Shown here: positions 34,277 through 45,542 of the stretch, in pieces
How the letters are laid out: the number at the start of each line of letters is the position of its first letter
How positions within the stretch are numbered: position 1 is the stretch's first letter
Source: Hippophae tibetana
Taxonomy: Eukaryota; Streptophyta; Magnoliopsida; Rosales; Elaeagnaceae
Length of the DNA stretch: 64,000 nt
Assembly: GCA_037013495.1 (NCBI GenBank)
Contig: CM072811.1
Coordinates: 20,582,159 to 20,646,158 of the forward strand
Direction: 5' to 3'
Translations under genes and position numbers: made by a program
Notes under the pieces: generated by a model
Seen by the model: only the letters and a program-made list of their open reading frames with translations
What the model was told of the DNA's origin: nothing
Database searches by the model: none

Positions 34277-36050
34277 CCTTAGATTTTTTCAATCCATTTG
34301 AGAGAATTTGAGAAGTTTCATTCTATAACTAGGAGAATTACTTCATTTTATAGGAAAATCACTCAATACCAATCACTAGTCCAATTCATAGCAAAAAAGA
34401 GTATCATCCCTAATTACTCAAATAATCATTCCAATCACACAAATAATATGACCAGCCCTTATCTATACTCCATTTAACCATTTTTAATGCCATGTTATAA
34501 TTTTACAATTTCTTTGCTAAGTGAAATTAACAATTAAAAATTTCACCGGGTGGGTAGAAGTATATTGAGAAAAAAGGTTGTGATGAACACATGAAGACTT
34601 TGTACACTCTCTTCTTTACTTCCTTGCTTAACCTTTGCCTAAGTTTCAATGGAAGATTGTGATCTCGTATGAAGTTGCAGATTTTGATCCTTTTGAAGCC
34701 CTTTATTGCAAATTTCACATACATATTGGACTAGGCTGATTCAATTGGAGTTGTCACAAACTGGAGAGAAATGGATTGGAACTAGCATAAACTAAAAATG
34801 AACAGACTGGGCCTGGCTCGACTGGGATGCAACTTGTTTCAAGGTGAAATCTAAATAGGTTAGTCACAACTAGACGTAGTTCTCAAGTTGAAGCTATGTA
34901 GACTAATTTGTACTGCTTCACTTCATAACTATCAAACTAGATGCATGTGATTTAGGTCATGTAAAAACGAGTTGCAAAAGAAATAAATCTAACACTCTAG
35001 TCAAATATACATGATGCTTCTCTCTGATGGGACACACCACTAATAAGCCATATATACCACTTCTCAATAAAATGACCTAATCGATTACGGAAAGTCACAT
35101 GTTAGCTATATTATCTACTTAAAAGGTTTCACTTAAGCCTTTATCAAACACCATGATAGTGTTTTTTCTCTTCTACAAGATGTTTTTGTTTAATCAATTA
35201 TGTAGTTGGTGTAGAAAATTGTAAATATTTAGTTTTTGAAGGGAGCATAATAGTGAAGACCAATTTATGGTTTGATTGATAGATTGATTTGGAAGACATT
35301 TGCTCAAAGATTTGAGGTTTCATTTCAAATTCAAATAAGCAAACAAGTTAGATCGGACTAAGGTATGTTACTAGAAATGACTAATGTTGGAAATGACTGT
35401 GATGGGCTGCATGTTTAATTTACTACTACTGGGTATTTTGAAAAACAAAATAGTGAGTTCAATCTTTACAAGCTCCTCGTTGTTCAGGCTACTGTGGGAC
35501 TAAAGACCATGTCACCTATATATATGGACAACGATGAACCTTTTATTAAGGAAGTACCTCATATCAACAAGGTATATCTTATCAATAATGTACCTCTTCT
35601 CAGTGAGGTACCTCTTATCAACAAGGTACATCCTTCTAGTGAGTACATCTTATCAGTGAGGTACCTCCTACCAACCAGACACCTCCAGTCAATTGAGGAA
35701 TGTCTTCAATGCATATCCTCACATATAATTTGTGACACATCACAATGTAAAAGTTTTGAGGAAAACTAGGGAGATAGTTAAGGATGGTAAGACATAATAC
35801 CCAAGTTGGAAGATTAACTCTAAAAATAAAGTATGACCTATTAGCTATACTTGTGATCATTGTATTTTGTCAAACATAAACATGCAGATAACTTGAATCA
35901 TCACCCATAGAATTGTTATTACTTGAGAAACTATATATTCCTTGTTTGGAGTGAGTAGGCCAAACAATCACCATCCACTCGAGATGTAGGAATAAAAGGA
36001 ACATATACAAGCGCCTAGCCTAGGAAAGAAGAAGATTCATTATGAAAGAA
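34277..36050. other. Interior of the gypsy-type element, no intact coding sequence
   Basis: No gag or pol motif could be recognised. Around 35540-35690 a short motif (CTTATCAACAAGGTA / CTTATCAGTGAGGTACCTC) recurs five to six times with a period of roughly 24-30 bp. Short ORFs here have no recognisable domain. The element appears to lack a normal coding region. Confidence 0.4.
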
Positions 36051-36054
36051 TTGA

Positions 36055-36960
36055 TCTCACAAAAAATTAACATGATTTCCATTGAGTACAGAGTAAGGTG
36101 GCCAAATGGATCCTTCTAATTAGGATGTGAGATAATAGGCATTATGCTTGTCCTAAAAAAGGGTCTTAAGTTCACAAATGTGAACTCCCTCTTTAGGAAT
36201 CGCATGCAATAGTTGGATTTAATTTTACCCTCGTATGTCTCCTCGCAAAAAATTAATGTGATAACCTTCAAGTATGAAGTGAGGTATCCAAATAGATCCT
36301 TCAACTTGAAATACGAGATAAGAGGCATAACATATGTCCTAAGAAAAGGTCTTGAGTTTACAAATGTGAACCCTCTCCTTGAGAATTGGATACAAGGGTT
36401 GGTTTCAATTTCACCCTTGCATGCTTCCTATCTCGCAAACAATTAAACCCCAAGTACTGAGTGAGGTGTCCAAGTGGATCTCCACTTGTAATGTGTGATA
36501 AGAGGTGTGACACTTATCATAAAAAAAAGGGTCTTGAGTTTACAAATATAAACCCCCACTTTAGGAATTGTATACAAGGGTTGGATTCACTTTCATCCTT
36601 GTATGTCTCCTATCTTGTGAAAAAATAATATGATAATCCCCAAGTACATATTGAGGTGGCCAAATGGACTTCCCTACTTGGGATGCGAGATAAGAGACTT
36701 GTCGTTCATCCTAGGAAAGAGTCTCGAGTTCACAAATGTGAACCTCTACTTTGGAAATCTCATACAAGGATTGGATTAAATTTCACCTTCATATGTCTTT
36801 TGTCTCATGAAAAATTAACACGATAACCCCTAAGTATGGAGTGAGTAACCAAATGGAGCCTTCACTTGGGATGCAGGATAAGAGGGGTTCTTGAATGCAT
36901 AAAAGTGAACCCTTTCTTTAGGAAAAGCATATAAGGGTTGGATTAGACATGAGTTAAAAA
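36055..36960. repeat. Tandem array of five 180-192 bp units
   Basis: Each unit contains, in order, AAATTAA-ATGATAACC, CAAGTA..GAGTGAGGTGGCC, AAATGGATCCTTC, GATG.GAGATAAGAGGC, GTCTTGAGTTCACAAATGTG, AACCCTCTCTTTAGGAAT and TACAAGGGTTGGATT. The GAGTGAGGT box falls near 36096, 36282, 36474, 36654 and 36844, giving spacings of 186, 192, 180 and 190. A further shortened, diverged unit starts at about 35945. The array lies in the non-coding interior downstream of the gypsy-type primer site. Confidence 0.85.
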
Positions 36961-37084
36961 ATATGGACCTTCTCTTTAAACACATTATTCAAGGAAAAAA
37001 CATCTTTCAATTGTAGAACGATTCGACATTTGGGTTACATATGACATGGAAAGAGCAACGAGTCAATACAGATAGCCCCAATTA

Positions 37085-37780
37085 CTACATCTTCTTTTCA
37101 TGAGTATGAATGCAAGCTAGTACTCTCAGAAATAGATCATTGCATATATTCACCCAATATTTTTCAATAGCTTCATGGCATGCCTTCAATTCTCTAACTA
37201 CATTTTCAGAAGCATTATGGATGTGATGATATGTGGATTCTCTATTTAGTAGGGTGGGGAATACAAGTTCCTGGTTCACTTTTACACTTTTGGAAGGAAA
37301 TTCCTTGTGAGCTCTTTTACTCTTGAAAAGGTGTTTGAAGTACATAAGAAATAAGACCTTCTTTTCATTACAACGAGCATTTATAACTGAGCCACCAATT
37401 AACTAATGTCAAAGTGAATTACAAAGATATATACTATAGAGTGCAATCCTCAACCTATATTTCAATGCAACCTCTTGGGGTCATTTCTTCTAAGCGAGGT
37501 CGGGGAACCAGGGTATTTGTAAGAGTTTATTTACCATTACTACTCTTAAAAGCCTGCATCAAGGTATAGTAGTGTACAATCAGATCAAGCTTTTTGGTAT
37601 GCACTTTTAAACTATTAATTATGAAGTTCATCCCATTTTGATAAGCTTTGATACACCACTTTTAATAGCTCAACCAAGTTGGATAGAGAGCTCATTTTCT
37701 CCTTTTGCATACTCATATGGTCTTTTAGGGGTTTGTTACTACCTTGACCTCCCTAGCCTCTCATGAGCGCAAGAACAACA
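37085..37780 (-). pseudogene. Unrecognised coding-like remnant, possibly gag
   Basis: On the minus strand, downstream of the LTR-like repeat at 37790-38240, a run with stops reads as helical, charged text (KDHMSMQKEKMSSLSNLVEL at about 37720-37660) and then as an 86-codon ORF at 37085-37345. No domain is recognised. Position after an LTR-like end and helical character would fit a decayed gag, but this is inference. Confidence 0.25.
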
Positions 37781-37789
37781 TTGTAAATA

Positions 37790-38240
37790 TTGATCTTACA
37801 AAATCTTTTGGTTTTATTATTTGTAGAATTCTCGTAAGTGCATGAATCATTTTATAGCAAATGATAAATATACTCCCAAAGTTTATCTAAGGAAATAATA
37901 TATGTGATTTTTAATTTATTATTCAAACTTTTAAAAACAAAACTAAATCCTAAATATCCTATCACCATATTTTGGTTTGGGTTTCCTAATCTAATGTCAT
38001 AAAAATAAACATAGCTATGGATTCAATAAACAATCATGAAATTTTTTATCATTCATAACAATGAAGTATTTAAAGATATAATAATTAAGTTAATTATGTT
38101 TGCTCATATTAATTAGGTTATTAAAGATATACATTGATATTTGTTGATTTTCTTTTTTTGTATGAAAATATCCTTAGGCGGGGCCCAAATTCTTTTGTTT
38201 AATATTAATTAACTAATATCCTTAGACGTGACTTATTAAT
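37790..38240 (-). repeat. LTR-end-like repeat, inverted partner of 7556-8030
   Basis: Reverse complement of the copy at 7.56-8.03 kb, with CTTACGAGAATTC-like, GATTCATGCACTTACGAGAA and ACTTTGGGAGTATATTTATC text. On the minus strand it is followed by the coding-like remnant at 37085-37780. Confidence 0.5.
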
Positions 38241-38380
38241 TAATTAAATATCAAAATTTTGCTTTATTTATAAGAAAATAGCAAACCATCTAATAGCAAC
38301 TTTAGACAGAGTCAGTTAATTAGACTTTATTCAAGGTGTCTAAGTCAAACCTAAGAATTTAATTATCTGAGTACTAACTT

Positions 38381-39060
38381 CAAGTTTTAAAATCATTACT
38401 AAAAATATATTGTCAATACATTTTCAAATAATAATTATTATAAAAACTTTTGAAATAAAACTTCACTTTAACTACCGGACGACTATACTAACAAATTAAA
38501 GAACATTACTTTAAATCAGATTGGATAATTAAACCTTAAAATCTAATTTTCAAATTTAAGTTTGTAATGAAAAATAATATATTTTTCTCTAGCATTATTA
38601 ATATAAAATTTTGAATAAAAACAAAATTAATTTATTTTATAGAGATGTTTTACCTATTTAATATTTCGCAAGTATAACAACATTATTATTATATCATATT
38701 TTCAAACAGTCAGACATGTTAAATTCAATCACAGACAAATTAAATATAACATGTAAGAATAAAACATAAAAAGATAATTGTAAAGAATTCATTAAAATTA
38801 TACCTTAATAGAATCCTTGCAACAGTTTGATGCTAATTATGTTGCTGAAAAACCTTTAAACGGATTTGTATCTTTGCTTATTGAATCAAACACTAAAAAT
38901 CTATAAAAACATAGCTAGTTCTTCTCAAAAAGAGAAGAACTTAAAAACTAAAAAAATAAAAACTTTCTAGAGAGAGAAAGCTATAGAGAGAAAGAACTCA
39001 AAATATTGTGTGTTTTGGAACGGGGGAAGAGGATCCTTTTATAGGTAAGGAAAAATCCAA
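38381..39060 (-). repeat. LTR-like dispersed repeat, copy 2 (partner 2361-3480)
   Basis: Aligns with 2361-2945 in the same orientation and carries the identical hairpin at 38917-38941. A minus-strand TATA-like CCTATAAAAGGATCC lies near 39030-39045, in the same relative place as the TATAAATA of copy 1. Confidence 0.55.
38917..38941. repeat. Conserved 10-bp hairpin, second copy
   Basis: Arms AGTTCTTCTC and GAGAAGAACT around an AAAAA loop, identical to 2878-2902. Confidence 0.75.
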
Positions 39061-39754
39061 AAAAAGGAGAAAATATTTCAAAATTTGAATTTGAAAACAT
39101 TTTAAAAGTTAGATAGATAATTTGTATATTTTTGTTTAGTATTTTTAGGAATATTGTTAAATGTTAAGGTATATGACACTTTGATCATTATGAATTAAGG
39201 TAATGGCATTGAATGGTTTTAGAATTCTAAGAGTACACACAATGCGAGGATGTGGAATTTTACGACTCTAAGAATGAGATGATGCGGTATTTAAGACAAT
39301 AAAATTCTAAGGCAATAACTTTAGAGATTCTTTTATAGATTTTTAAAATACTATAGACGATTTGAACAAGTTATATAGATTTTAAATTAATAAATTTTAG
39401 ATAAGTTGGCTGTCCTATATTTACTTTAAAAATAACAATTATATATTTTTTAGTAATTTAGGTTTATTATTATAAAAAAATGATTAAATAAAAATAAATA
39501 ACAATTTTTATATGTTTATTTTTCTCTAATTCTTTCAGTTAGAGTTTGTTTAAATTATACGAATCTCTATTTAAAGTAATTGAAAAATTAAAAAATAAAA
39601 TAAAATAAAATTACTTTTATTTTTGTGCCATCATTTTTTCATAACAATAAAATTATAACTATTACAAAATATCATTTTTATAATAAATAAAGAATTTTAA
39701 ATATATTTATTTAAAATTTTAACGATCTTACGATTGAAAAGTAATAGTTGAAAA
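39060..39754. other. Gene-free AT-rich spacer
   Basis: Low-complexity AT-rich sequence between the LTR-like repeat and the TNT1-like copia element. Nothing recognised. Confidence 0.4.
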
Positions 39755-40298
39755 TATAGATCCCACCCACGTGAAAAAGGAAGAAAATAAAAAATTTAGG
39801 TGCAATCACATTTGACAAATTCATTAAATTAAAAAATATATTTTTATAGCTAAAATTTGGCCACATAATTTAGGCCACATAAGTGATAGGTAATTTTGCC
39901 TATAAATATGCAATGTGTTTGCTTTAGAGAGACACACCAAAAGACGAAAAGCAAAGTAAAGTCAAAGAAACAACTTCCTTTGATAAAAATAGTGTTGTGT
40001 GTATGAGAGAGTGAGAGAATGAGAGAGAATACTTTAGAAAAATATTTGAGATATTTTTCTTAAAGGAGAGTGACAAAATAGTGAGTTTGAGAAACACTTG
40101 TATGTCACTATTTTAGGTTTATCTCAATTTATTGTATTACCTCTCATTTGTACCTATTGATTTCATTAGTAGAAGAATTTTTTTTCAAAGTTTGTCTTGT
40201 GGATGTAGACAAATTAAAGGGTAAACCATGTCAAATTGATTATGTCATTATTTTGACTATGTTGAATTTATTTTATTTTTACTCATTGTTCCTCGACA
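39755..40298 (+). mobile_element. 5' LTR of a TNT1-like copia element
   Basis: Similar to the LTR copies at 44820 and 51306 (ATAG[AG]TCCC..CCCAC.TG, AGGTGCAATCACATTTGACAAATTC, GGCCACATAA). It has a TATA box (CTATAAATATG near 39900) and ends GACA just before the primer site. Against the other copies it lacks an internal stretch around the GGTCAG..ACGTGGCC box. It is quite diverged from the 3' LTR, so the element is old or mosaic. Confidence 0.7.
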
Positions 40299-40300
40299 AC

Positions 40301-40312
40301 TGGTATCAAAAC
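40301..40312 (+). other. Primer-binding site, tRNA-iMet type, decayed
   Basis: TGGTATCAAAAC stands two bases after the LTR end; the usual copia form is TGGTATCAGAGC. Confidence 0.7.
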
Positions 40313-40435
40313 TAGTCTAGTAAAATTCTTAGTATGCTTTGTGGTTGCAGCATAGATTGCTCTACTATATCAGAAAATATTTTATTAGGTTCAGGGCATA
40401 TTTATTTGCAGAAAAAGAAACATAGTGAAAAAAAA

Positions 40436-40838
40436 TGTTAATACAGAAGGTAGATATTGAGAAATTTAATGGTAATAATAATTTCTCTTTATGGAAAAAA
40501 GAGGATGAAATATATTCTCATTTAATAGAAGGTCTATAAGGCGTTGCTGGCGAAAGAAAAGAAGATAGTAAACATCACCAGGGAATATTGGGAGAAGATA
40601 GAGGAGATTGCAGCAAGTACAATCCGTTTAAATCTCTCAGATAATGTCTTGCAAAATATTGAATAAAAAATTTGCAAGACTGAAAAAGAAACATCAGAAA
40701 CTCTAGAAAACAGGTACATGTCAAAGAACCTTGCCAATAAATTTTATTTATGGAAGGAGCTATATTACATGAGAAAGGAAGATAAGCACATTAGCAATTT
40801 CAACATCAAGTTTTCTTACTTAGCAAGATTCAATGTGG
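40436..40838 (+). pseudogene. 5' gag fragment of the TNT1-like element
   Basis: An ATG at 40436 opens text typical of copia Gag N-termini (VDIEKFNGNNNFSLWKKE). The frame hits a TAA after about 35 codons, then continues broken with ENRYMSKNLANKFYLWKEL-like text. It stops abruptly at the LTR fragment that begins at about 40839. Confidence 0.75.
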
Positions 40839-41126
40839 ACAAAAGAAGAAAAGAAAAGCAAAGTCAAAGGAATAACTTCCTTTGATGAAAATAGTGTTGT
40901 GTGTGTGAGAGAGTGAGAGAGTGAGAGAGTGAGAGAGTGAGAGAGTGAGAGAGTGAGGGAGTGAGAGAGTGAGGGAGAATATTTTAGAAAAATATTTGAG
41001 ATATTTTTCTTAAAAGGGAGTGACAAAATAGTGAGTTTGGGAAACACTTGTATGTCATTATTTTGAGTTTATCTCAATTTGTTGTATTACCTCTCACTTT
41101 GTACACATTGATTTCATTAGTAGAAA
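40839..41126 (+). repeat. LTR fragment inserted within gag
   Basis: This piece repeats the 5' LTR from about 39937 (AAAAGACGAAAAGC) to about 40165 (CATTAGTAGAA). It begins close to the predicted transcription start of the LTR (about 30 bases after the TATA box at 39900) and stops in U5. It is flanked on both sides by copies of the same gag segment. Confidence 0.8.
40907..40970 (+). repeat. Octamer microsatellite (GAGAGAGT)8
   Basis: Eight consecutive GAGAGAGT units, one with a single A-to-G change. The parent LTR at about 40004-40030 has only about three related units, so the repeat expanded in this fragment. Confidence 0.85.
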
Positions 41127-41700
41127 ACGTGTACATGTCAAAGAACCTTGCCAATAAATTTTAATTGTGGAAGGAGATATATCACAAGAGGAAGGAAAAT
41201 AAGCACATTATCAATTTCAACAGCAAGCTTTCTCACTTAATAAGATTCAATGTGAGTTTCAATGATGAAGAGAAAGTTATGATGTTGTTGGCATCACTAC
41301 CCTCATCATATAATCATCTCACAACAACTCTGAATTATGTGAAAGATAAGATGGAGTTTGAAGTTGTTGTAGAAGCCCTATTGTCATATGAGAAATATAA
41401 TAAGGAGAAAGATTCAAAAGCATGAACCTTTATCACAGAGTCCAGAGGAATGAGATAGTACAAAGAATATAATCTTAGAGGCAAGAGTAAAGGAAAATCA
41501 AACAAATATGCCAATATTGAATGTCATCATTGTAAGAGGAAGGGTCACATTAAGAAATTTTGTCAAGTGTTCAAAAAAGAATAGGAAACGAACAAAGGCA
41601 AAGCAGTGAAGACAGACGACAATAGTGATGATAAGCAAACAAATACCATAGACGATTTCAATATTGTTTATGATGAAGATTTTTTCAATCTTGCATCATA
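41127..41700 (+). pseudogene. Gag, duplicated segment and remainder, with intact zinc knuckle
   Basis: From 41129 the text repeats 40712-40838 (TACATGTCAAAGAACCTTGC, CAATAAATTTTA) and then continues into Gag that is absent upstream. An open stretch at 41165-41425 holds the copia Gag consensus (LIRFNVSFNDEEKVMMLLASLPSSYNHL in order; LLSYEKYNKEKDSKA). After stops, a complete CX2CX4HX4C knuckle, CHHCKRKGHIKKFC, occurs at about 41524-41565. The frame is interrupted by TGA and TAG codons. Confidence 0.8.
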
Positions 41701-44700
41701 TGAGACCAGTTAGGTGATTGGTACTAGTGCTACAATTCATGCTACATCGCGTAGAGAATGTTTCTCATAATACACACCTAGAATTTTTAGTGTTGTTATA
41801 ATGGGAAATGAAGGCATGTCAAAGGTTGTTTGTAGAGGAGATGTTTGCTTGGAAACAGAGAATGAAATTAGACTATTTCTAAAGGATGTCAGGCATATTC
41901 CATATATGTGCTTGAATTTAATCTGTATGCAAACTTGAAAATGAAGAATATTATAGCTCCTTCATTTATGAAAAATGAAAACTTACAAAAGGCTTCTTAG
42001 TAGTGGCTAGAGGTGAGAAACATACAACTATATATATAATGCAAGTGAAACTCTCCACCAAAATAGTAAATGTCGTGGAGAAAGACAGTGCAGTAGAATT
42101 ATGGCATATGAGACTCAATCACATGGGTGAAAAAAGTATGACAAGTCTAGCTAGGAAGAAGATACTACCTGGAATGGATAAAGTATATTTTGGAGAAATG
42201 TGTTGATTGTCTAGCAAGAAAGCAAAAGAGAATTACTTTCAAGAGTTCCCCTCCTTCCAGAATGAATAATATTTTAGATTTGATTCATTCAGATTTGTGT
42301 GGACCAATGCTAAAGTCATTTGGTGGTGCTCAATACTTTGTGACTTTCATAGATGATCATTCAAGGAAGACGTGGGTATATCTTCTGAAGACAAAGGATT
42401 AGGTACTAGATGTCTTCAAAGAATTTCATGTCTCAGTTGAGAGACAAATTGGGAAGAAGCTAAAGTGAATTCAGACAGATAATGATGGAGAATACATAGG
42501 ACCTTTTCATGCTTATTACAAAAAAGCATGGTATTTGGCATCATATGACACCTCTAAAGACATTGTAGTTGAATGACTTTCTTGAAAGGATGAACATAAC
42601 TTTGATGGAGAGAGCCAAATGTCTACTATCATATGAAAAGTTGCCTAAAACTTTATGGGGTGAAGCCATACTCACAGTTACACATTTGTTGAATCTTTCA
42701 CTCTAAACTCCTTTTAAGATGAATGTTTCAGATAAAGTATGGTTAGGAAATAATGTTTCCTATGAACATCTGTAGGTGTTTGGATACAAAGCATTTGTTC
42801 ATATCCCCAAGGATGAGAGATCCAAACTTGATGCCAAGACAAGACAGTGTATTTTTATTGGCTATGGTCAAGATCAATTTGGCTATAGATTTTATGATCC
42901 GGTTACAAAGAGACTTGTCAAGATCCATGATGTTGTATTTGTTAAGCATAAGAAGATATTGTAAAAATGAAGAAGGATGTTCCTAATTCCAATGGTGACT
43001 CATCAGATTTGGAATTAATTCATTCAACATTAGTGCCAAGACAAGTTGGAAATGATGACCAAGTTTATCCATCTTATGAAGATGATTTTCCCATAGAAGT
43101 TGGTTTTGAAGATGAGGGAGATGATAATGTTCATTATCTAGTAGCAACACATACAACTTCTCATATTCCATAGAGAAGAAGTGATAGAATGAGATGACCT
43201 TCTACCACATATCCTCTAAATGAGTATGTAACTTCACTGATGGGGGAAAATTGAGAGTTATGAAGAAGCCATGGATGACAAATCCAAACAAAAATGGATT
43301 GAAGCCATGCAAGATGAGGTGAAGTCCTTGCATGAGAACACAAATTTTGAGCTAATGAAGTTGCCTAAAAGGAAGGGGGATTTGAAAAATAAATGGGTGT
43401 TTAGGGTGAAGCATGAATAACACAATTCCAATTTATGATACAAAGCCAGACTAGTTGTCAAGGGATTCATCCAAAGAAAATGAGTTGACTTTAATGAGAT
43501 TTTCTCACCAGTTGTGAAAATGACATTCATCTGTACTGTGCTAGAGTTAGCAGCAAGTCTTCACCTAGAGGTTGAGCAAATGGATGTCAAAACTACCTTT
43601 CTACATGGTGACTTGGAAGAAGAGATATACATAGTGTAGCTAGAGGGTTTCAAGCAAAATGGAAAAGAGGATTATGTTTGCAAATTGAAGAAAAATTTCT
43701 ACATCTTAAAACAAGCACTGAGACAATGGTACAAAAAATTTGAGTCTATTATGGGGGAGCAAGCTACAAAAAGATTACTTCAAACCATTATTTTTTGTGT
43801 AGGAATTCTCTGATGATGATTTCTTTATTATTTTGCTCCATGTGGATGATATGTTGATTGTTAGTTGGAATATTCCCAAAATCAATAACTTAAAAAAGCA
43901 ATTGAGTAAGTCTTTTGCCATGAAATAATTAGGGCTAGCAAAGAAGATTGTTGGTATGAGTATTTTTAGAGACAAAGGCTCCAAGAAATTATAATTGTCA
44001 CACGAGAAGTACATTGAGAAAATATTTTAGAGATTTCATATGGGCAAGGCTAAAACAATTAATTGTCCTCTTGCTAATCACTTTAAGCTAAGTTCTAAGC
44101 AAATCACTTCTACAGACGAAGAGAAGAAAAATATGGAAAATATTTCAAATGCTTTAATAGTTGAAAGTTTGATGTATGACATGGTTTGTACACGGCTAGA
44201 TATCGCTCATGCAGTTGGAATTGTGAGTAGATTCCTTTCACATCCTGGAAAGGAACATTGGGCTATAGTGAAATGGATTTTCAGGTTTCTTTAAGGTTCT
44301 TCCAAAATATGCCTATGTTTTGGAAATGACAAACCTGTGTTAGTTGGATACACATATGCAGATATGGTTGGGGAGTTGGATTCTAAAAAATCCAATTACG
44401 GTTACCTGATCACATTTGTAGAGGGAGCTATGTCATGGCAGTAAAAGTTACAAAAATGTGTTATGCTAACTAAGACAGAGACAGAGTTTATAGCACCAAC
44501 GGAAACATGTAAAGAATTGTTATGGATGAAAAATTCTTAAATTAAATTGGGTTGCAATAAGAAAGTTGTCTGTTATTTTGTGATAGTTAGAGTGCTATCT
44601 ATCTTGGAGAGAATGTCTCATTTCATTTAAGATCAAAATATATTGATGTGAGATATTTGGATTAGGGATGTAATGGAGGAAAAACTACTATAACTTGAGA

Positions 44701-44800
44701 AGATCCATACAAAAGAAAAAGGATCAAACATGTTGACAAAATTTATTTCAAGATAGAATTTTGAATACTATTGTTTAGCTACTGGATTGGTGGAGCTCTC
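41701..44800 (+). pseudogene. TNT1-like copia pol: protease, integrase, RT, RNase H, broken
   Basis: Protease: the D-[ST]-G-A motif reads GTSATIHATS near 41722, so the catalytic Asp is lost. GAG-pre-integrase: LWHMRLNHMGEKSM near 42100, with CVDCLARKQKRI after a frameshift at about 42190. Integrase core: LDLIHSDLCGPM, YFVTFIDDHSRKTWVYLLKTK (to 42402), then stops. Integrase C-terminal part: VFGYKAFVHIPKDERSKLDAK at 42776-42964. RT: KWVFRVKHE near 43395, MDVKTTFLHGDLEEEIYI near 43580, and the catalytic HVDD at 43839-43850. RNase H: GYLITF..GAMSWQ near 44400 and HIDVRY/LEKIHT-like text to 44750. At least a dozen stops and several frameshifts make it inactive. The wording is closest to the TNT1/Tork lineage. 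Confidence 0.85.
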
Positions 44801-44819
44801 CATGTAGTTGGGAGGGGGA

Positions 44820-45298
44820 TATTTATAGGTCCCTCCCACATGTAAAAGGAAGAAAATAAAATTTTTAGGTGCAACCACATTTGACAAATTCATCAAATTA
44901 AAAAATATATTTTGTGACTAAAATTTGGTCAGCTACGTGGCCAATTTCAGGCCACATAAGGAATATGTAATTTTGTCTATAAATAAACAATTTTTTGCTT
45001 TAGAAAGACACACTAATAGAAGAGAAGTAAATAAAAGCCAAATGAACAATTTTTTTGATGAAAAATAATATTATGTGTGTAATAGAATGGGAGAGAATAT
45101 TTTAGAAAAATATTTTGGATATTTTTCCAAAAGAGAAGTGACAAAATAATGAGTTTGAGAAAACATTTATGTATCACTATTTTGGATTTATCTCAATTTG
45201 TTGGATTGTTTCTCACTTTTTACCTATTAATTTTATTAATGGAAGAAATATTTTTCAAAATTTGTCTCGTGAACATAGCCTAAATTAAAGGTTGAATC
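44820..45298 (+). mobile_element. 3' LTR of the TNT1-like element, with polypurine tract
   Basis: A purine tract GGGAGGGGGA ends at about 44819 and the LTR follows (ATTTATAGGTCCC; the expected TG start is mutated). It resembles the copy at 51306 more than the element's own 5' LTR. Its U5 end at 45055-45298 is repeated in tandem immediately downstream. Confidence 0.75.
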
Positions 45299-45542
45299 TT
45301 GATGAAAAATAATATTATGTGTGTAAGAGAGTGGGAGAGAATATTTTATAAAAATATTTTGGATATTTTTCTAAAATAGAAATGACAAAATAATGAGTGT
45401 GAGAAAACATTTATGTATCAATATTTTGGGTTTTTCTCAATTTGTTGGATTGCTTCTCATTTTTTACCTATTAATTTTATTAATAGAAGAAATATTTTTT
45501 AAAATTTGTCTCATAAACGTATCTTAAATTAAAGATTAAATC
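45055..45542 (+). repeat. Tandem duplication of the LTR R/U5 part (period about 244 bp)
   Basis: Units 45055-45298 and 45299-45542 both start TTGATGAAAAATAATATTAT and end with AAATTAAAG-TT-AATC. The same arrangement exists in the second copy at 51542 and 51773. Confidence 0.8.

Noticed and set aside
40820..41047. 75-codon minus-strand ORF with repeated HSLTLSLS text
   Set aside because: It is the antisense of the (GAGAGAGT)n microsatellite and LTR fragment.
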